Origin: Thalassia testudinum
Lineage: Eukaryota; Streptophyta; Magnoliopsida; Alismatales; Hydrocharitaceae
Direction: 5' to 3'
Assembly (NCBI GenBank): GCA_037157565.1
Contig: JAZHRO010000039.1
Coordinates: forward strand, 47,988,001 to 48,052,000
Length of the DNA: 64,000 bases
Position 1 is the stretch's first letter. Every line of letters starts with the position of its first letter. The notes below the pieces were generated by a model. That model saw nothing but the letters and a program-made list of their open reading frames with translations, had not been told where the DNA came from and made no database searches. Below, in pieces: positions 1-12,726 of this stretch. The position numbers were made by a program, and so were the translations under genes.

Positions 1-101
1 GACGTCGCACTAGAAAATTGAGCCACCCCTTTCAAGTCGACTCTGCCCAGGTACCTCCCCTCGATCTCCATCGAGGCAAGGAAGATATGACCAAATAGAG
101 A

Positions 102-130
102 CCCGGGTTCGTTTCCCGGCAACGGAACCA
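102..130 (-). other. Primer binding site of a Tat-like retrotransposon, complementary to tRNA-Asp
   Basis: Read on the plus strand this looks like the T-arm and acceptor end of a tRNA: a CCGGG/CCCGG stem around a 7-nt loop, then CAACGGAACCA. From memory of plant tRNA-Asp(GTC), about 25 of 29 positions agree. There is no D-arm or anticodon arm upstream, so it is not a tRNA gene. It ends 5 bp from the TG at 136, which is where a primer binding site lies next to the 3' end of a 5' LTR on the minus strand. The internal region of the element therefore runs leftwards out of the window. Confidence 0.6.
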
Positions 131-135
131 CAATT

Positions 136-2059
136 TGATGAGTCGACTTTCCGCTATGCATTGTAGTATTTAAGTGGTGGAAAAATCGACTAATCAACAA
201 TAAAAATAATCACTCACAGAAGAGCAAGTCGTGTCCATAGGGAGGCAATTATGCAATAAACTCTTGATTATTTCGTATTCTTTCGGTTAAGTGCGAAATC
301 CCTAGTCAAATCCGACATAAAATGCAATGGAAAGAAGATTCACAATAACTCAAAAATATAAGGATATATGTGCAATTTTTCCTCACTGAAATCTTCAATA
401 AATATATGATAATTTTATGTAATTTTCAATTGACATATACTAGAGAAAATTGGTGCACATGTTAATCCCAAAACGAATCTTAAAATGGGTGAATAACAAT
501 AACGTGCAATTATAAGAAAATATGAGTGTGCATGCGCAATTTTGCCACAGTAAAATAATAATAAATCAAAATTAAATTCTGATGGCAATGGCATTAGATG
601 TAATTTTTAATTGCAAAGAAAATAGAGCTTTCACTCTCTCTCCTCCTCGCGAGAGAGAGAGAGCACCGGCGACGGAGCTACTATGGGGGAAGGTTGACAG
701 GCGCGTGTGGATCACGATGACGGTGGCAGAATGGCGCGAGGTGGCCGGCGGGAGGAGAAGGACCGCCAGTCTGTTGGAGGAGCCTGCCTCTGCTGTGAAG
801 GCGCTGCGGCAAGGTGGACAGGTGCTGGCGCCTGCAGGAGACGCAGCGCCTGCGGTGCTTAAGAGGGGCGCACAGAGGTGTGCACGGCCTGGCAGGGTGA
901 AGGCGGGCGGACGCCTGCAGGCGCTTGCAGGGGCGCGGGTGAGGCGAGGCAGGTGCTTGCAGGTCGCTTGGTGAGGGCGCGGGTGCTGGAGTGGCGTTAG
1001 CGCTGGAGTAGGGCGCACGCCTGCGGGCGCGGGTGGCGAGGGTGGAGCGGTGGGTGCTGGAGGCATGGTTGCGGTTTCGCCTGTGATGGAGAAGGTGCAG
1101 TGCGTGAGCGCCTGCAGGCGTTGGGTGTGAGGCAGAGCGGCTGCTGGCGCTGGAGAGGCGTTCTCCTGCGGGCACGGGTGGCGAGGCCGGTGTGCCTGCG
1201 GGCGCGGGTGGTGGTGCGACTAAAGGTGGGTGCTGGTGGCAGTGAGCCCCTGCAGGCACTGGAGAAGGGCACCTGCAAAGCGCTTGGTGCGGGTGCAGGC
1301 GCTTGGTGCAGGCTGGTGGATGGCGCTAGAAGGGGGCGTGGTGATGGTGTGGTTGGCAGGGGCAGACGCAGCGCCTGCGGGTGCTTGAAGGCTAGTGCAG
1401 GCGGTGTGCGCTTGCAGTGGCGGCTGGAGATGAGCGGTGGAGAAGGAGAAGGCACCTGCAGGTGGCTAGGGCGGTCTGCATGCGTGGTGGGCGGTGTGCG
1501 CTAGAGTGCCTGCGGGCGCGGCCTGGCAGGGGTGCTGGCTAGAGCGGCTGGTGAGGCGAAGCGGGTCTACAGAGGGGTGCACAGTGCACGCTGTGGAGCA
1601 ATTCCCCGCAAGGGGGAAGATCCCGGTCCTCTTCTCCTTTCTACGCCTCCTCTCTTTTTATCTCCTCCCCGATGCAAGTTAAGGGATTTTCAAATCCCTT
1701 ACTAAATATGGCCGGTGCTGTTGGTGAGGTTGTTCATGGTCGGCTATATGTTGAGAAATTTGTGGGGGAAAATATCTTTTCTCCCCCTGTTCTTTTTCCC
1801 ATTGATTCTCCTCCCTCTTCTTCTCGATTATTAGCCGGATGGATAGATTAAGTGGAGAAGATGTAACGAGTGCGCTGTTGCGGGACCTGCATGAAGCATA
1901 AATTAATTACATACTATGTTATAGAATGCGATAAAATAGATGTAAAATTAAATATGATGCATGCAATCATTCTACAACTTAATGTAGATATTAACAAACA
2001 TACAATGTTAAAAGAGAATTACTTAGGTGTAACAATAATCCATTAGAATTGACTCATCA
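136..2059 (-). mobile_element. 5' LTR of Tat-like element G (minus strand)
   Basis: The unit starts TG at 136 beside the primer binding site and ends CA at 2058-2059. Near its left end (about 225-247, reverse complement) it has the 'GCCTCCCTA...GAC' tail motif shared by the B, C, F and J LTRs of this window. Positions 680-1560 are very GC-rich and carry repeated CCTGCAGG palindromes. Several open frames of 130-190 codons here are products of GC richness and low complexity; I see no protein family in them. The flank CTCCC at 2060-2064 would be the target duplication, but its partner is outside the window. Confidence 0.55.
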
Positions 2060-4080
2060 CTCCCCAGGTTTTAGCGGAGTGTTTTAGGCATTGACTCGGC
2101 AAAAGCCTTCCCTGCCAAGGCGACTCCAAGCCCTTTGGAAAGTGCGCTCCCCTTGCCATTGACCAGGCTGAAGTCTCCACCACGGTGCCTGTGGGTGACC
2201 AAGGACTTCGCCTCAGCCTCCCGGGTGCATCGACATAAGAGCCGAAGCGACCTCCAGGAGCAGAGTCACCTGAGGCGGGTCAATAACTCGAGTAGCGTCC
2301 AATGGCGATGCCTGTGGTGCTTAAAGACGCTCAGGATAAGCTGCCTTCTGTGCCACCCCTTCTGTGTTGTCTCGCGCCTAAGCATCCCCCACTCCGATAA
2401 GAGTGCCTTCCTCTCCTCTCATCGGCAATTCTGCTCACGGCCCTTCGGTAACCAAGAGAAGAGGAGGGCGAGAGGAAGGGCATGACCCTCCGATGGGGAT
2501 GAACACCTGAACCAAGTTGCCACACCTAAGATGGTCTGCCTGACAATAGAATTGGTTGGCTCGACTAATTGCCCGCCAGCGCGTGCCCGTTACCAGGGAT
2601 CTCCCATTGCATGCCTGACTCCCTTAGAAGGAGGAGCTCTTGGTGCGGAGAAGCCACGACCCGGCGTAGGTCCCCAGAGTTGGGGTGAAGCAGCCTAAGG
2701 GGCCCTCATGAAGGAGGAGAAGGGGAACCAAATTAGTGCAATCCAGCAAGGGGCTAACTCGGCTGATCTGCCAAGCGACTTCGGATTATAACCTGACTTA
2801 GCAGTCACGGCTTCCCTCGCCTTCTCTTCGTTCCTCACAACACCAACTGAGCTTGCCGAGATCAAGGGAAAAACCCACTCCCTCCAAGGGTCTAAGCGCG
2901 ATAACCCCTAGGGAGGTTAACGCACCCAAAAACAGCCTCATAAAGGCTATCAGGGATTGTAGTATCCTTTTAAGTTCTGCAGCGACAAACTCACCCCTCG
3001 AGGGCAGCCAGCATCGGATACCCCTTCCACATAATCCCGACCATCCCAAGGGAAATCTCGTAGCCACCAGATTCGTCACTAGAAGCTTGCGACCTACCGC
3101 AAAAGTAGCAAGAGGCCTGACCTGTCTTCTAAAGGACAGGCTCTCACTTCTCGCGATAAGCTACCTCCGTTGGTAGAAAGTGACGGCTACTCTCAGCCCT
3201 CACTCAGTAATTCGCCCCCAAGGAATGCCTGGGACAAAATTTCGGTCCACCAAGCCACCTCTTTAGGTCGGCGAGAACCCCGACAGACACGTCCGACGTT
3301 CCATCTGTTGCCACCTCTTCAGGCCGACAAGCCACCTCTTCAAGTTGGCGAGAACTCGGATGGACGCGTCCGACGTTCCATCTATTACTGCCTCCTTAGG
3401 CCGGCAAGTCACCTCTTTAGGTCGGCAAGAACTCGGACGAACCTGTTCGACATTCCATCTATTGTTGCCTCTTCAGGTCGGCAAGCCACCTCTTCAAATC
3501 GGCGAGAACTCGGTCGTCCGTCGTTCCATCTATTTTCGCCTCTTCAGGCCGGAAAGTTGCCTCTTCAGGCCAAAAATCCACCTCTTCAGGTTGGCAAGAA
3601 TTCAGACGAATGCGTCCGACGTTCCATCTATTGCGGCCTCTCCAGGCCGGCAAGTCACCTTTTAAGGTGGACAGAAACCCAGACCGATGCGTCCGTATGT
3701 TGCCACCTCTTAAGGACGGCAAGCCACCTCTTACGGTTGGTAAGAACTCGGGCGAACATACACAACGTTCCTCTCCTTGCCACCTCTTAAGGATGGAGGG
3801 ACATTCCCAAAAATGGCCCAAGCTTGAGTGGATGCACGACTACCCCTCAAAACCCGCTCAGCCACTTCTTAAGGATAGCACAGATGGGCCTACGCAACGC
3901 CCCCTTATACCATCAGACTGACAGGCCACCTTCCTAGGTCGGCCGGGGCCCGGATAGACTCGCTCCCGCAATCCTGATAGTTGCGGCCTCTCAGAGTCAG
4001 CAAACCTACTCCTAATGGCAGACACGATTTCAAGCAGAGGCACTCATGCCCTACTTATCAGTTACCAGAATGCCATAGCA
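2060..4080. other. GC-rich retroelement filler (family E), no gene
   Basis: GC-rich sequence with phrases such as 'GGCCGGCAAG' that recur at about 7100, 8325 and 22200. No open frame shows a recognisable protein. It resembles the non-coding part of an old Ty3-type element, interrupted on the right by solo LTR A1. Its last five bases (TAGCA, 4076-4080) are the target duplication of A1. Confidence 0.4.
3240..3990. repeat. Degenerate tandem repeat, unit about 75 bp
   Basis: The phrase 'CGACGTTCCATCT' and variants recur near 3295, 3373, 3449, 3521, 3619, 3691 and 3761, a spacing of 72-78 bp with one longer step. Each unit also contains one or two copies of 'CACCTCTTCAGGCCGGCAAG'-like text, so a half-unit of about 36 bp is visible. 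Copies differ by many substitutions, so the array is old. It lies in non-coding retroelement sequence. Confidence 0.75.
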
Positions 4081-7050
4081 TGAAATGACCCTTCCAAGGA
4101 CTGTTGAGAGTTTTTCGAAAAGTTAGGGATGTAAACGCGAAAATTTTGACTCTTTGAGTTGAGTGTGTGGATTCTTTAGGAAGAAGAGAGTTTGGCAGGG
4201 GAAACACCACAAATTTTCCCTCTCTCTCTCTCCTCCCACCCCACACACTCACTCACATACACACACACACACACTTTCCCCCCCACTTTGAACCCTAATC
4301 GTTTTCTACTTAAACCCCCCCACACTCCATCTCCACTCGACCACCACTTCCTCCACCTTCATCTCCTTCCTCCTGCCGGCGGCCATCTTCTTCCTCGCCC
4401 CCTGCCGCAGCAAGTGGAGAGGGACGGGACGAGGAGGAGAAGGAGAGAGGGTGAGAGTGTGAGCGAGGGAGAGAGGGAGAGGGAGGGCGTGGAAGGGAAG
4501 GAAAGACCTCGAGGAAGCCGAGCATGCGCAGCAAACAAGCACGAGCAAGAGAGCTTGCGCGCGTAGGGAGTGCCTTGTTGCGGGTGCAGCAACGAGCACT
4601 AAGAGTTGCGAGGGGAGGAGCCGTGGTCAGAGCAGTCACGGGAGCTCGGAGGAGCTCATGTGGGAGGAGGTGAGCATGCACACAAGGATGGGCTCGTGGA
4701 GAAGAGCCTTTCGACCCCCTGTAGCTGCTTGAGTCGCTACTGCAGTACTACGGGCGGAGGTGCGAGGAAGATGAGCCATGCGAGAAGTTCCTGGATACTG
4801 AATTTTTCCAGTATCAGACGTCTATATAATCGGCCAGACATCTGGAGCAGCAACGGACATCTGGAGCTGAAGCCGGACGTCTAAAACTACGCGGAGTGCT
4901 GAGGTATGCGTCCTATGCGCGCATGCATGCACATACGAGGGGTACGTTAGCGCTGTGTGTCGTCGTTTTAAGATTTCGAATGCATGCGTAGGTACAGGCC
5001 TTGGGAAGGTGCTCAAGCACGCTTTTCGAGGTGCTTTAGGACGTCTGGGTGCCACCACAGACGTCTGATAGATGCATTGGACGTCCGAACGCACAGACAA
5101 ACGTCTGGAAAGGCCCAGGACGACTGTGCAAGGGTTCCAGACGTTCTCCAGCAATGCAGGGAAGCAAGGTAAGGTTTTGAGATCGTTTAAGACGTCTAGG
5201 TACAGTCCTAGACATCTAATTTTAGACAATCTGCACATTTTTTTGCTCGTTTAGGGCCCAAACAAAATCAGATTTCCACAAACGAAATACTGTTGTTTTT
5301 CGCTCGAGTTTCTCTACGTGTTAGCGTCGAGTATATACTATTTTGAACTCGTTTGATGTGACTTAGTCACTGGTACAGGTCTCCAACCAGTTATGTGGTC
5401 GGGGCCCGCGGAGATGACAGGACCTACGGTTCTAGCCCCCATTCCTCCCGTGTTTCTCAGTAGAGTGGTTTACTTTAATATTAAGATTAAATAAATAAAG
5501 TGCATGTTTTGAATAACTTGATTGAACCCTAGGATGTGAAATGAACCCTAGGGTAGAAACAAATGAATATCGCTTGAGCTACACTGTTTAATTTGAGATG
5601 CATGTTAAACCCTAATTGCTAGCAAGTGTATAAATACATGATGTGATGCTTTCTCAGTCATTAAAACATGAGCTGCCTATTATAAAAAAATGAAACCTGG
5701 GATGTGAGCAGTGAGATTTGAATGTTGGGTAATGGAATGGAAGGAATACAAGCATGAACCCTACAGGGAATTAGGAGAACTCCTATATACGGAACAGACC
5801 TTGTATGTAAACGGGAAGTGAGCTGGCCCTTGTGTACACAGTACCAAGGAGAGCAACTGTCCCTTTAGAGTAGAGGGGAGCTTGCCGTCCTTCGAGTTGA
5901 GACCCGGGGTGGGTTTGGCCACTCTACTTTGACTCCGGCTTGGCCTCGCGTACGTGATACCGAGGTGAGCTACTTAGAGTAGAGGGGAGCTTGCTGCCCT
6001 TTGGGTTGAGACCCGGGGTGAGTTTGGCCACTCTACTTCGACTCTAGCTTGGCCTCGCGTACGTGGTACCGAGGTGAGCTACTTAGTGTAGGGAGGGAGT
6101 TAGCCGCCCCACGGTGCCCGGGGTTAGGACTAGCTACCCTACATCAACTCTAATTAGGCTCATTGGGCAAACTAGGATAGTCAGATGAGGGTACGTAGAC
6201 TGTGGAGGGGTGAAACCCCTGTTCTGTTCTGAGGGGTGAGACCCTTGTTCTGAGAGGGCAATGCCCTGTGTTGTTCCATGCTGTACTTTGGGCGTACCCA
6301 CCAGCGGAAACAACTGACCGCGTGGTAGTGCGGGGTAGCACCGGTGCGCTTATCGCACGTGTTGTAATCACCACTACGTTGCGACCGTGACCTCGGGGTG
6401 GTTGACTAGGTGTAGGACTACCACGGGAGACTCTCCCAGCTAGGAGAGCACTACGTGTACATCCTACATCACAGGAAAGAATGCAATTAAGATTGTCCCC
6501 TTGAGGGATAGTCAAGATCAGGAAATGACCAGTTTTCTAATAGAATGAATAAAACAGAACCACTTAGTCGATCTAAATGGAATTGATTAATAAATTAATT
6601 TTCTTGTCTTATGTTAATTGCATGTAAATGGCTTAACTTTTACTCTACTTAGCGTTAGCTAACTACAGATTTTACAACCTTGTTCAGTTCAAGGAGTTGA
6701 GCAGCTAGCACCACCAGCTGTAGAGGGGTTGAGCTCAGGGCTCAGTCGAGCCTAGCCTTAGCTGTATTCCTTTTCGTTTCAGAGTTCCTTTTGTTATAGT
6801 GAGTATTTGATATCTGTAATACTGTTTCTGTTACTTTCCGTTGTTATAGTGTGATGGCATGTAATATTATAAGACTTTTCGTTATGTTTCTTTTACTGTC
6901 TCTGTATTATTTTTCTACTTAGTCACATTGCACGTGTGATTGTGGAATATTTTCTATATTTGGTTATTTCTCGTTGGACGAATGGGTCTTAGGATTAGTC
7001 AAGGTGGGTCGGTCTCAGGTTCTGTAGGGATCTAGGATCAAGTTGTAACA
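4081..7050 (+). mobile_element. Solo LTR A1 of a Tekay/Del-type chromovirus (2970 bp)
   Basis: Starts TGAAATGACC and ends GTAACA. It is bounded by a perfect 5-bp duplication, TAGCA at 4076-4080 and 7051-7055, so it is a complete insertion reduced to a single LTR. It is homologous along its length to the LTR that follows the chromodomain-bearing pol at 17377, which assigns it to the Tekay/Del lineage. Positions 4810-5230 hold a cluster of AGACGTCT-like palindromes. It has no coding sequence; the short frames inside it are not genes. Confidence 0.9.
5868..6130. repeat. Tandem units of about 105 bp inside LTR A1
   Basis: Two nearly identical units and a third diverged one begin with 'TAGAGTAGAGGGGAGCTTG' or 'TAGTGTAGGGAGGGAG' and end with 'CGAGGTGAGCTACT'. 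Other A-family LTRs (near 20690, 36300, 39390, 48250) carry different numbers and variants of this unit, so copy number varies between copies. Confidence 0.7.
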
Positions 7051-7055
7051 TAGCA

Positions 7056-9299
7056 TAATCGAGGCTCCTATGCCACACTTACAATGACTTGGGCATGAAT
7101 TCCCTGGGCCGGCAAGGACCCAAGCCAATGCTCCCAGAAGTTCCACACTCCACCCATGGGGAGGACCCTGGCTGCCCTATCAGTAGAGGCATCAACCCCC
7201 TATGGCAAATAACAAGATTCAGGGTCCTCTCGCCTCGCAAACACCATACAGGTCGCTAAAAGCCAAAGGACCTCAGGGCCCCATGTGAAGCGGTGCTCAT
7301 CACGTGAGCTTGGAACCCCGTGCTCTAAGCTTCGCCTAGCTCGCTCTTGGACCTTCGCCAGCAAGAGTCTGAGCACCTACTCTTGGCTCTCGTCGCTGCC
7401 CTCCGAGGCTAGCCCCACTTCATAACCACCCTCTACAGAAGGCCCTAGACGATAGTCACCTTCAAGGAACAACCCACGCAGAAACCCCCTGCGCTTACCT
7501 CATTCAGGGGCATAGCCAGGCTAGTGAATGGCCGGTGGTATCACACCCCGCGGCCTCAACAATGGAATCATTTTCCGCCCATGAGCAATCAAGACGACCT
7601 CGATGGCAGAGTGGCTAGGTAGCCAACTGCCTTGGTGGACATAGTTGGTCACTTGGTGACCAACTTCCAGTCGTTGCCTCCAAAGTAAGTTCGAGGTAAT
7701 AGGATGCGGCTATGGCCAGGCTCTTTTGCCTCGGTAGATCGGTCTTACCCTGATGATGCCACTAGGTGCGTCCAAGTAAATGATCTCTTAAAGGGACCAG
7801 TGGTCCTGGCCAGGGCACATGCACTGGCCCCACCAAGCGAGCTTGCCATAAAGCTCCCTCGTCACGGACGGATGTCCAGACACTCCTGCAAAGGGCACGT
7901 CCGCCCAACCCCCAAGAAGGACATGCAGCGAGTCTCACCAAAGACGGGCTCACCCCGGCTAAGGGGTCTCCCAAAGCAACCCACTTGAGCATCCCCCAGA
8001 GGGAAGAGCATGACACAGTAAGAGGCACCCTAACTCCCCCTCGTTCTTAACAGAAGAGTAGGGGCGCGGCATCGCCAAGGAGGCCTTAGCCCTATTCACC
8101 CCTAGATGCCAGGGAAAAAGGGGGCAAGCGACTCAAGTGCAATAAGAGCCCTCCCTTAGCCCCGCCTGCTTAGACCCTGCCTACTGGCAATTGGTCCAGA
8201 GGAATGTGTGGAGAAACAAGGTAAGCAGGGATTCTTCCCTTCCCCTCCTTCCACCACCTCGCTAGAGGAATGGCGGAACCAAAGTCCTCGCGCCCCCCAG
8301 CAGGCGGCAGGACTAGCCCCTCAGGCCGGTAAGGACCTAGGCCCATGCACCCTAAGGTTCAACACATCGCCCACTCGCAAGAGTTTGGGCCACCCTACCC
8401 TTGAAGGCATATGTCCCTCAAAGTAAAGGGCAGGGCTCGGCCCACCTTCGCTGATGATTGCTATATCATGAAGGGACAAGGGAGCGGAACCATAGCATCC
8501 CATCCCCCAGGTGACACGACGCTGCAAGAGGGCACGAGCTTTCCTTCTCGCACCTCGAAGCCACTTCTCCCTTCAGGCCACCTCCTAAGGTCCCCCCCCA
8601 CGACCATCCTTCAAGGAGGGCCCTCATAAACAACCAACCCTCGAAGGAACGTGCAAACGGGCCGGAGCATCTAGCTTAGAAAGCCAAAAGACGAGTCGGG
8701 AGTCTCTGCCCCGTCTTATCACTGCCTCGTGAGGAGAGTCGATCAAAGGCAAGGTACCTATTGTGGACACCCTTAGCTCGACCATTCCATGGGACAAGCA
8801 CTGCCACCAAGTAGCCTTGATGCTGCATCTCAAAGGAGAACGCCCTCCTCCCGCCTGCTGTGGGGAGTGGCTGGACCAGGAGCTGGGTAACTGGTTGGCC
8901 CAAAAAAGCTACAAAGAAGGTCTCCAAGGGCAACCCACCTGCGTATTCACAGTGCTAGCCATAGGCACCCAGCCACTACTATGGATGGCCCTCCTCACGG
9001 GCATCCCAACGGGCCTCGCCAATGATAAGCTCGAAGGAAGTAACAAGAGGAGCCTCTATGACAAATAGTTCAAGCAAGCAAAAGGGATCAAGCTAAGCCT
9101 CCTAAAATGTGGTCTAGGAGACCTATGCGAGCAAAGCCAACACATATAGTACATTCTCACACTCGGCATACCAGGGATAAAAAAATTCTTTTATTTTCTT
9201 TAGAACAAATATCGACTGTTACACCACTTGGATTAATGTCTCCAGCTATACTATAGTTGGCAAAATGCAAATCAATACAAGGAAAAAGTCAGCACCAAA
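7056..9299. other. GC-rich retroelement filler (family E), continues; no gene
   Basis: Continues the family E text after A1. The phrase 'GGGCCGGCAAGGACC' near 7105 and a variant near 8325 match the style of 2060-4080 and 22140-22560. Open frames of 70-100 codons near 7704, 8208 and 8763 show no family I recognise. The last 120 bp (9180-9299) are AT-rich and end GCACCAAA beside the TG at 9300. That resembles the degraded end of a Tat-type primer binding site, so this short stretch may belong to element F. Confidence 0.35.
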
Positions 9300-11455
9300 T
9301 GTTCGATGCAGATCTTGCATTTTTGAATATGAAAATTGTTGTTATGTTGTAGTATAGTGCAAAATCCGATTAAACAAAAATATTTGTAATAACGAGATGG
9401 TGAATCCCGGTCGAACTTAGGGAGGCATTATGGAAATGCAAAATCTGATTCTGATCTCTCTCTCTACTTGCTAAAACTCATGTCGATTTATAATTTTTTA
9501 CGTATTCATGCACGACATGTTGTTGCTAAAAAAATGAGAGATTAAAACATGAAACTTTAATCACAATAATATATGACAATGAAGCTCATGGTGATTTTTG
9601 CAACACACACACATATATATAATCAGATGATTTTCATTGAATCCAGAATGGTTTCTACAGAGCGAAGCTCGAGGAAAACTTGTACATGAAAGCTTAAACA
9701 ATAAAACTAGCTATCAGAAAATGATTGCATGCATGGATCTATGGGGAGATTACTCATGCATCATTGAGGGGGAAGAGAGCTACACTACTAAAACAGAAAA
9801 TTAAAGTAGAGAAAACTATAAAGAACTATGATCTACTTATATATGCTAGCAGAAAGAAGGGCATCGGAGGTGGTCTCCAATGGTCTTTGAGATGGAGGTG
9901 GTAGGGAGAAGAAAGAGGGGCGGCCAATGGTGATTAGGCTGGCCCTTGGAGGGAGGAAGGGAAAGTGATCTAGACTTGGCTTGGTGGTGGAGTAGCCATG
10001 GTGGTCGTGGAGGTGATGGGTGAAGGTGGAGACAAGCTAATGAATGCCTAGATGCCTCTTCATGGCCATCCAAGGGTTCTTTTATAGACCCTTAGCAACC
10101 TCTCTAGGTGGCCAGCCAAGTGGTTGGAGAAGTGGTTTTTAGATCCACAAAATGTGGATCTAAAAATTTGAATTACTCTTGGTTGCTATTTTTAGCAACC
10201 AAGATAACAACACATAGAGAGAGTTCTAGAGAACTCTAGGTGAGTGCACAGCTAGGTGAGGGTGTGTGTGGGTGTGCGTGGACATGTGTGTGTGTGTGGC
10301 TAAGTGGTATAGTGGTCTAGGCTAGGTCCTAAGTTTTTGGGTTAGGTTAGGTCATAGAATTAGGGTTAGAAACCCTAATCACTAAGGTATATGTGCAATT
10401 AAACTTGTAATGAGTTTAGTTGAAAGAGTGCAAACCTAATTGAGAGTGAGATACTCAATTAAGTTGAGCTTAGGTCAATTGGACTCTCACTAAGTCTAAT
10501 TGGACTTGTGTAGGTTGAGATTTGAGTTCAATTGGACTTTATGAGTTCAATTGACTAGGCAATTGTAATTGACTGAGATCCAAGTTAATTGGGCTTAGTG
10601 AGAACCTAATTAGGTTCTTAAGAGGGTCTAGGGTAGTATACTAGGCTTAGGGTACCTTAATTTAGGTTCCCTAAGGGTTAGAATTGGGTTTAGGGACCTA
10701 GGAAATCAAGATCCAAGCTTGATTTCCAAAACAGGGATTGGAGAGGGGTATCAGACGTCTAATTAGAGTGTCAGACGACTTATACTCAAAAATCAGAAAT
10801 CCAAACATCTTGTTTAGACATCTAATCAGAGGTCAAGGTGGATTCAAGGTTCTGGCTTGGGATTCTGTAGAAATTGGATGTCTAGCAACTTGTCTGGACG
10901 TCTAATAACACTACAGACTTGGGTTCTAGGTCTGCGGGTTGTGCTTAAGGGTTCTGGATGTCCAATAACTTATCTAGACGTCCAGATAGGGGCTGGAACT
11001 AGGGTTTTGAGGCTTCCTAGGCAAAGGTGACCTAATCTAAGGTTGGCTAAGGCTTAGGATGGTCTCTAAGGCTATCCTAGGGCTAGGATTGGTCCTAAGT
11101 TCTTCATAATTTAACTCTACATTAATTTCTACTTAGTAGAGTAGCATACCTCAACCCTACATTATTTCTTCTACTATTTATTCCTAAGTCTTCTACTCCA
11201 GCTCTACTGCAGCTCCAGCTTCTCTTAATTCTTTAGATCCATCTTCAGATCTAGCTTTAAATCTAGCTTTAGATCTTCCTATTACCTACAATTCACACAA
11301 TGCACTTAATTAGCACATTATGACATTATTTGATGCATAGCTAAAATAAAGCAAGAAAGATGAAAAGTATGCTCATGTATGCATGAATTACACTAAGTTA
11401 TTCTAAGTTCTAACTTAATTTAGGTCATTTAAGACCTACGATTGCCGCGCAATCA
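9300..11455 (-). mobile_element. Tat-like LTR F (minus strand)
   Basis: Minus-strand LTR starting TGATTGCGCGGCAATC (reverse complement of the right end) and ending at the TG of 9300. The shared LTR-tail motif lies at about 9408-9427. The 5-bp flanks are CCAAA and CCAGA, a 4 of 5 match. But CCAAA also fits a decayed primer binding site (GCACCAAA), so this could be a 5' LTR with about 120 bp of internal sequence rather than a solo LTR. Positions 10740-10990 hold AGACGTCT-like words. Confidence 0.65.
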
Positions 11456-11919
11456 CCAGACATTATGACTTAGCGGCCTTGCCCCAGGTATTCAGTCCTA
11501 CTTATCCTTGACAACGTGGGTGATAGTGCGGCATCAAGACTGGCGGCCCTATAGCGTGAACCGTTTCCTTGCCAAAGGCCCATCTTTTTGCAGGCAACAC
11601 TGCACCCCCAAGATAGCCCCCCCGACCAGGCAGGATGAATTCCCCCTTAGTCCCATCTGCAGAAGGAGGATTGACCGAGGGAAGTCATAGGTGGAGCAAC
11701 AAGTCTTGACGAGTTAGGGCACTAATGTAAGGCAGGCGTAGTAATCTAGCCGAGAGGGCTACCCTCACATGCATCAGTGAGGTGCCCCACGTGGTTAAAG
11801 ACGTAAGGCCTTCAGTAAGCCATCCATGCGAGAATAGCTAGTTGAGCTCAACTGCCTAGGCAGACGCCTAATCGATGAGCCCTACCCTACCAACAGCTGA
11901 ATCGGGTCATCGTTAGCTA
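11456..11919. other. Retroelement filler between F and the pol remnant; nothing recognised
   Basis: GC-rich sequence in the style of family E. At the right edge the 13-bp phrase 'CAGCTGAATCGG' occurs twice, just where recognisable reverse transcriptase begins, so the boundary of the pol remnant is a rearrangement breakpoint. Confidence 0.3.
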
Positions 11920-12726
11920 CTGACAGCTGAATCGGTTCACCGTCAAGAACAAGTACCCGTTGCCTCATATCGACGACCCTTTTGACCAGCTAAGAGACAC
12001 CACAGTGTTCTTTAAGATAGATCTGAGGTCAGGTTACCACCGGTTGAGGATCAAGGAGACCGATGTCTCCAAGACAGCTTTCCGTACACGGTACGGGCAC
12101 TATGAGTTCTTGGTCATGCCGTTTGGGTTGACCAACACCCCCGCTGCTTTCATGGACATGATGAATCGTGTTTTTAGACTGTACTTAGACCAATTTGTGG
12201 TGGTGTTCATCGACGACATCCTAGTCTACTCACAGGATCCAGCGCAGCATGGACAGCATTTACATATGGTCCTGGATACCTTGAGATGACGCATGCTGTA
12301 TGCCAAGTACATCAAGTGAGATTTTTGGCTGAGATAGGTGACTTTCTTGGGTCACGTGATATCGGGAGACGGATTGGTTGTGGATCTAGCCAAGGTTGAG
12401 GCTGTGCTCAGGTGGGAGAGACCACGCACAGTAACAAAGGTACGCAGTTTTCTAGGACTGACAGGCTACTATCGGCGGTTTATCAGAGGGTTCTCTCAGA
12501 TCGCATGTCCTATGACTCAGCTGATCCGAAAGGACGTGCCCTTTTCTTGGACCGACGAGTGAGAGGTGTGCTTTCAGGAGTTGAAGGAGAGACTAACTTC
12601 AGCTCCTGTACTTACCATTCCAGACAGTAGTGGCAAGTTCGTGGTTTACATTGACGCATCATTGCAGGGGTTGGGTGGTGTGCTCATGTAGAGGGGTGAT
12701 GATGGATCGTGCGTTGTGACTAGGTT
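11920..12726 (+). pseudogene. Tekay-type pol remnant, part 1: reverse transcriptase
   Basis: Ty3/gypsy reverse transcriptase, which would copy the element's RNA into DNA. The frame begins inside the domain at [10 protein letters not shown] and reads through DLRSGYH, the palm segment [12 protein letters not shown] and the catalytic FIDD motif (codons at 12206-12217). It continues through the VTFLGHVIS and [10 protein letters not shown] connection segments into the start of RNase H (YIDASLQGLGG). Gag, protease and the N-terminal part of the domain are missing. Stop codons interrupt the frame near 12287, 12317, 12335, 12560 and 12690, but the frame itself does not shift. The reading is cut by the B4 insertion and resumes at 15418. 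It cannot encode a working protein. Confidence 0.85.

Noticed and set aside
102..130. tRNA-Asp gene
   Set aside because: Only the T-arm and acceptor end are present, and the position next to an LTR end explains it as a primer binding site.
572..1504. Overlapping long frames on both strands (130-190 codons)
   Set aside because: They lie in the GC-rich, repeat-bearing part of LTR G, overlap on both strands and show no protein family.
8763..9068. 101-codon frame in family E filler
   Set aside because: No domain recognised, no neighbours that support a gene, and surrounding DNA is retroelement-like.
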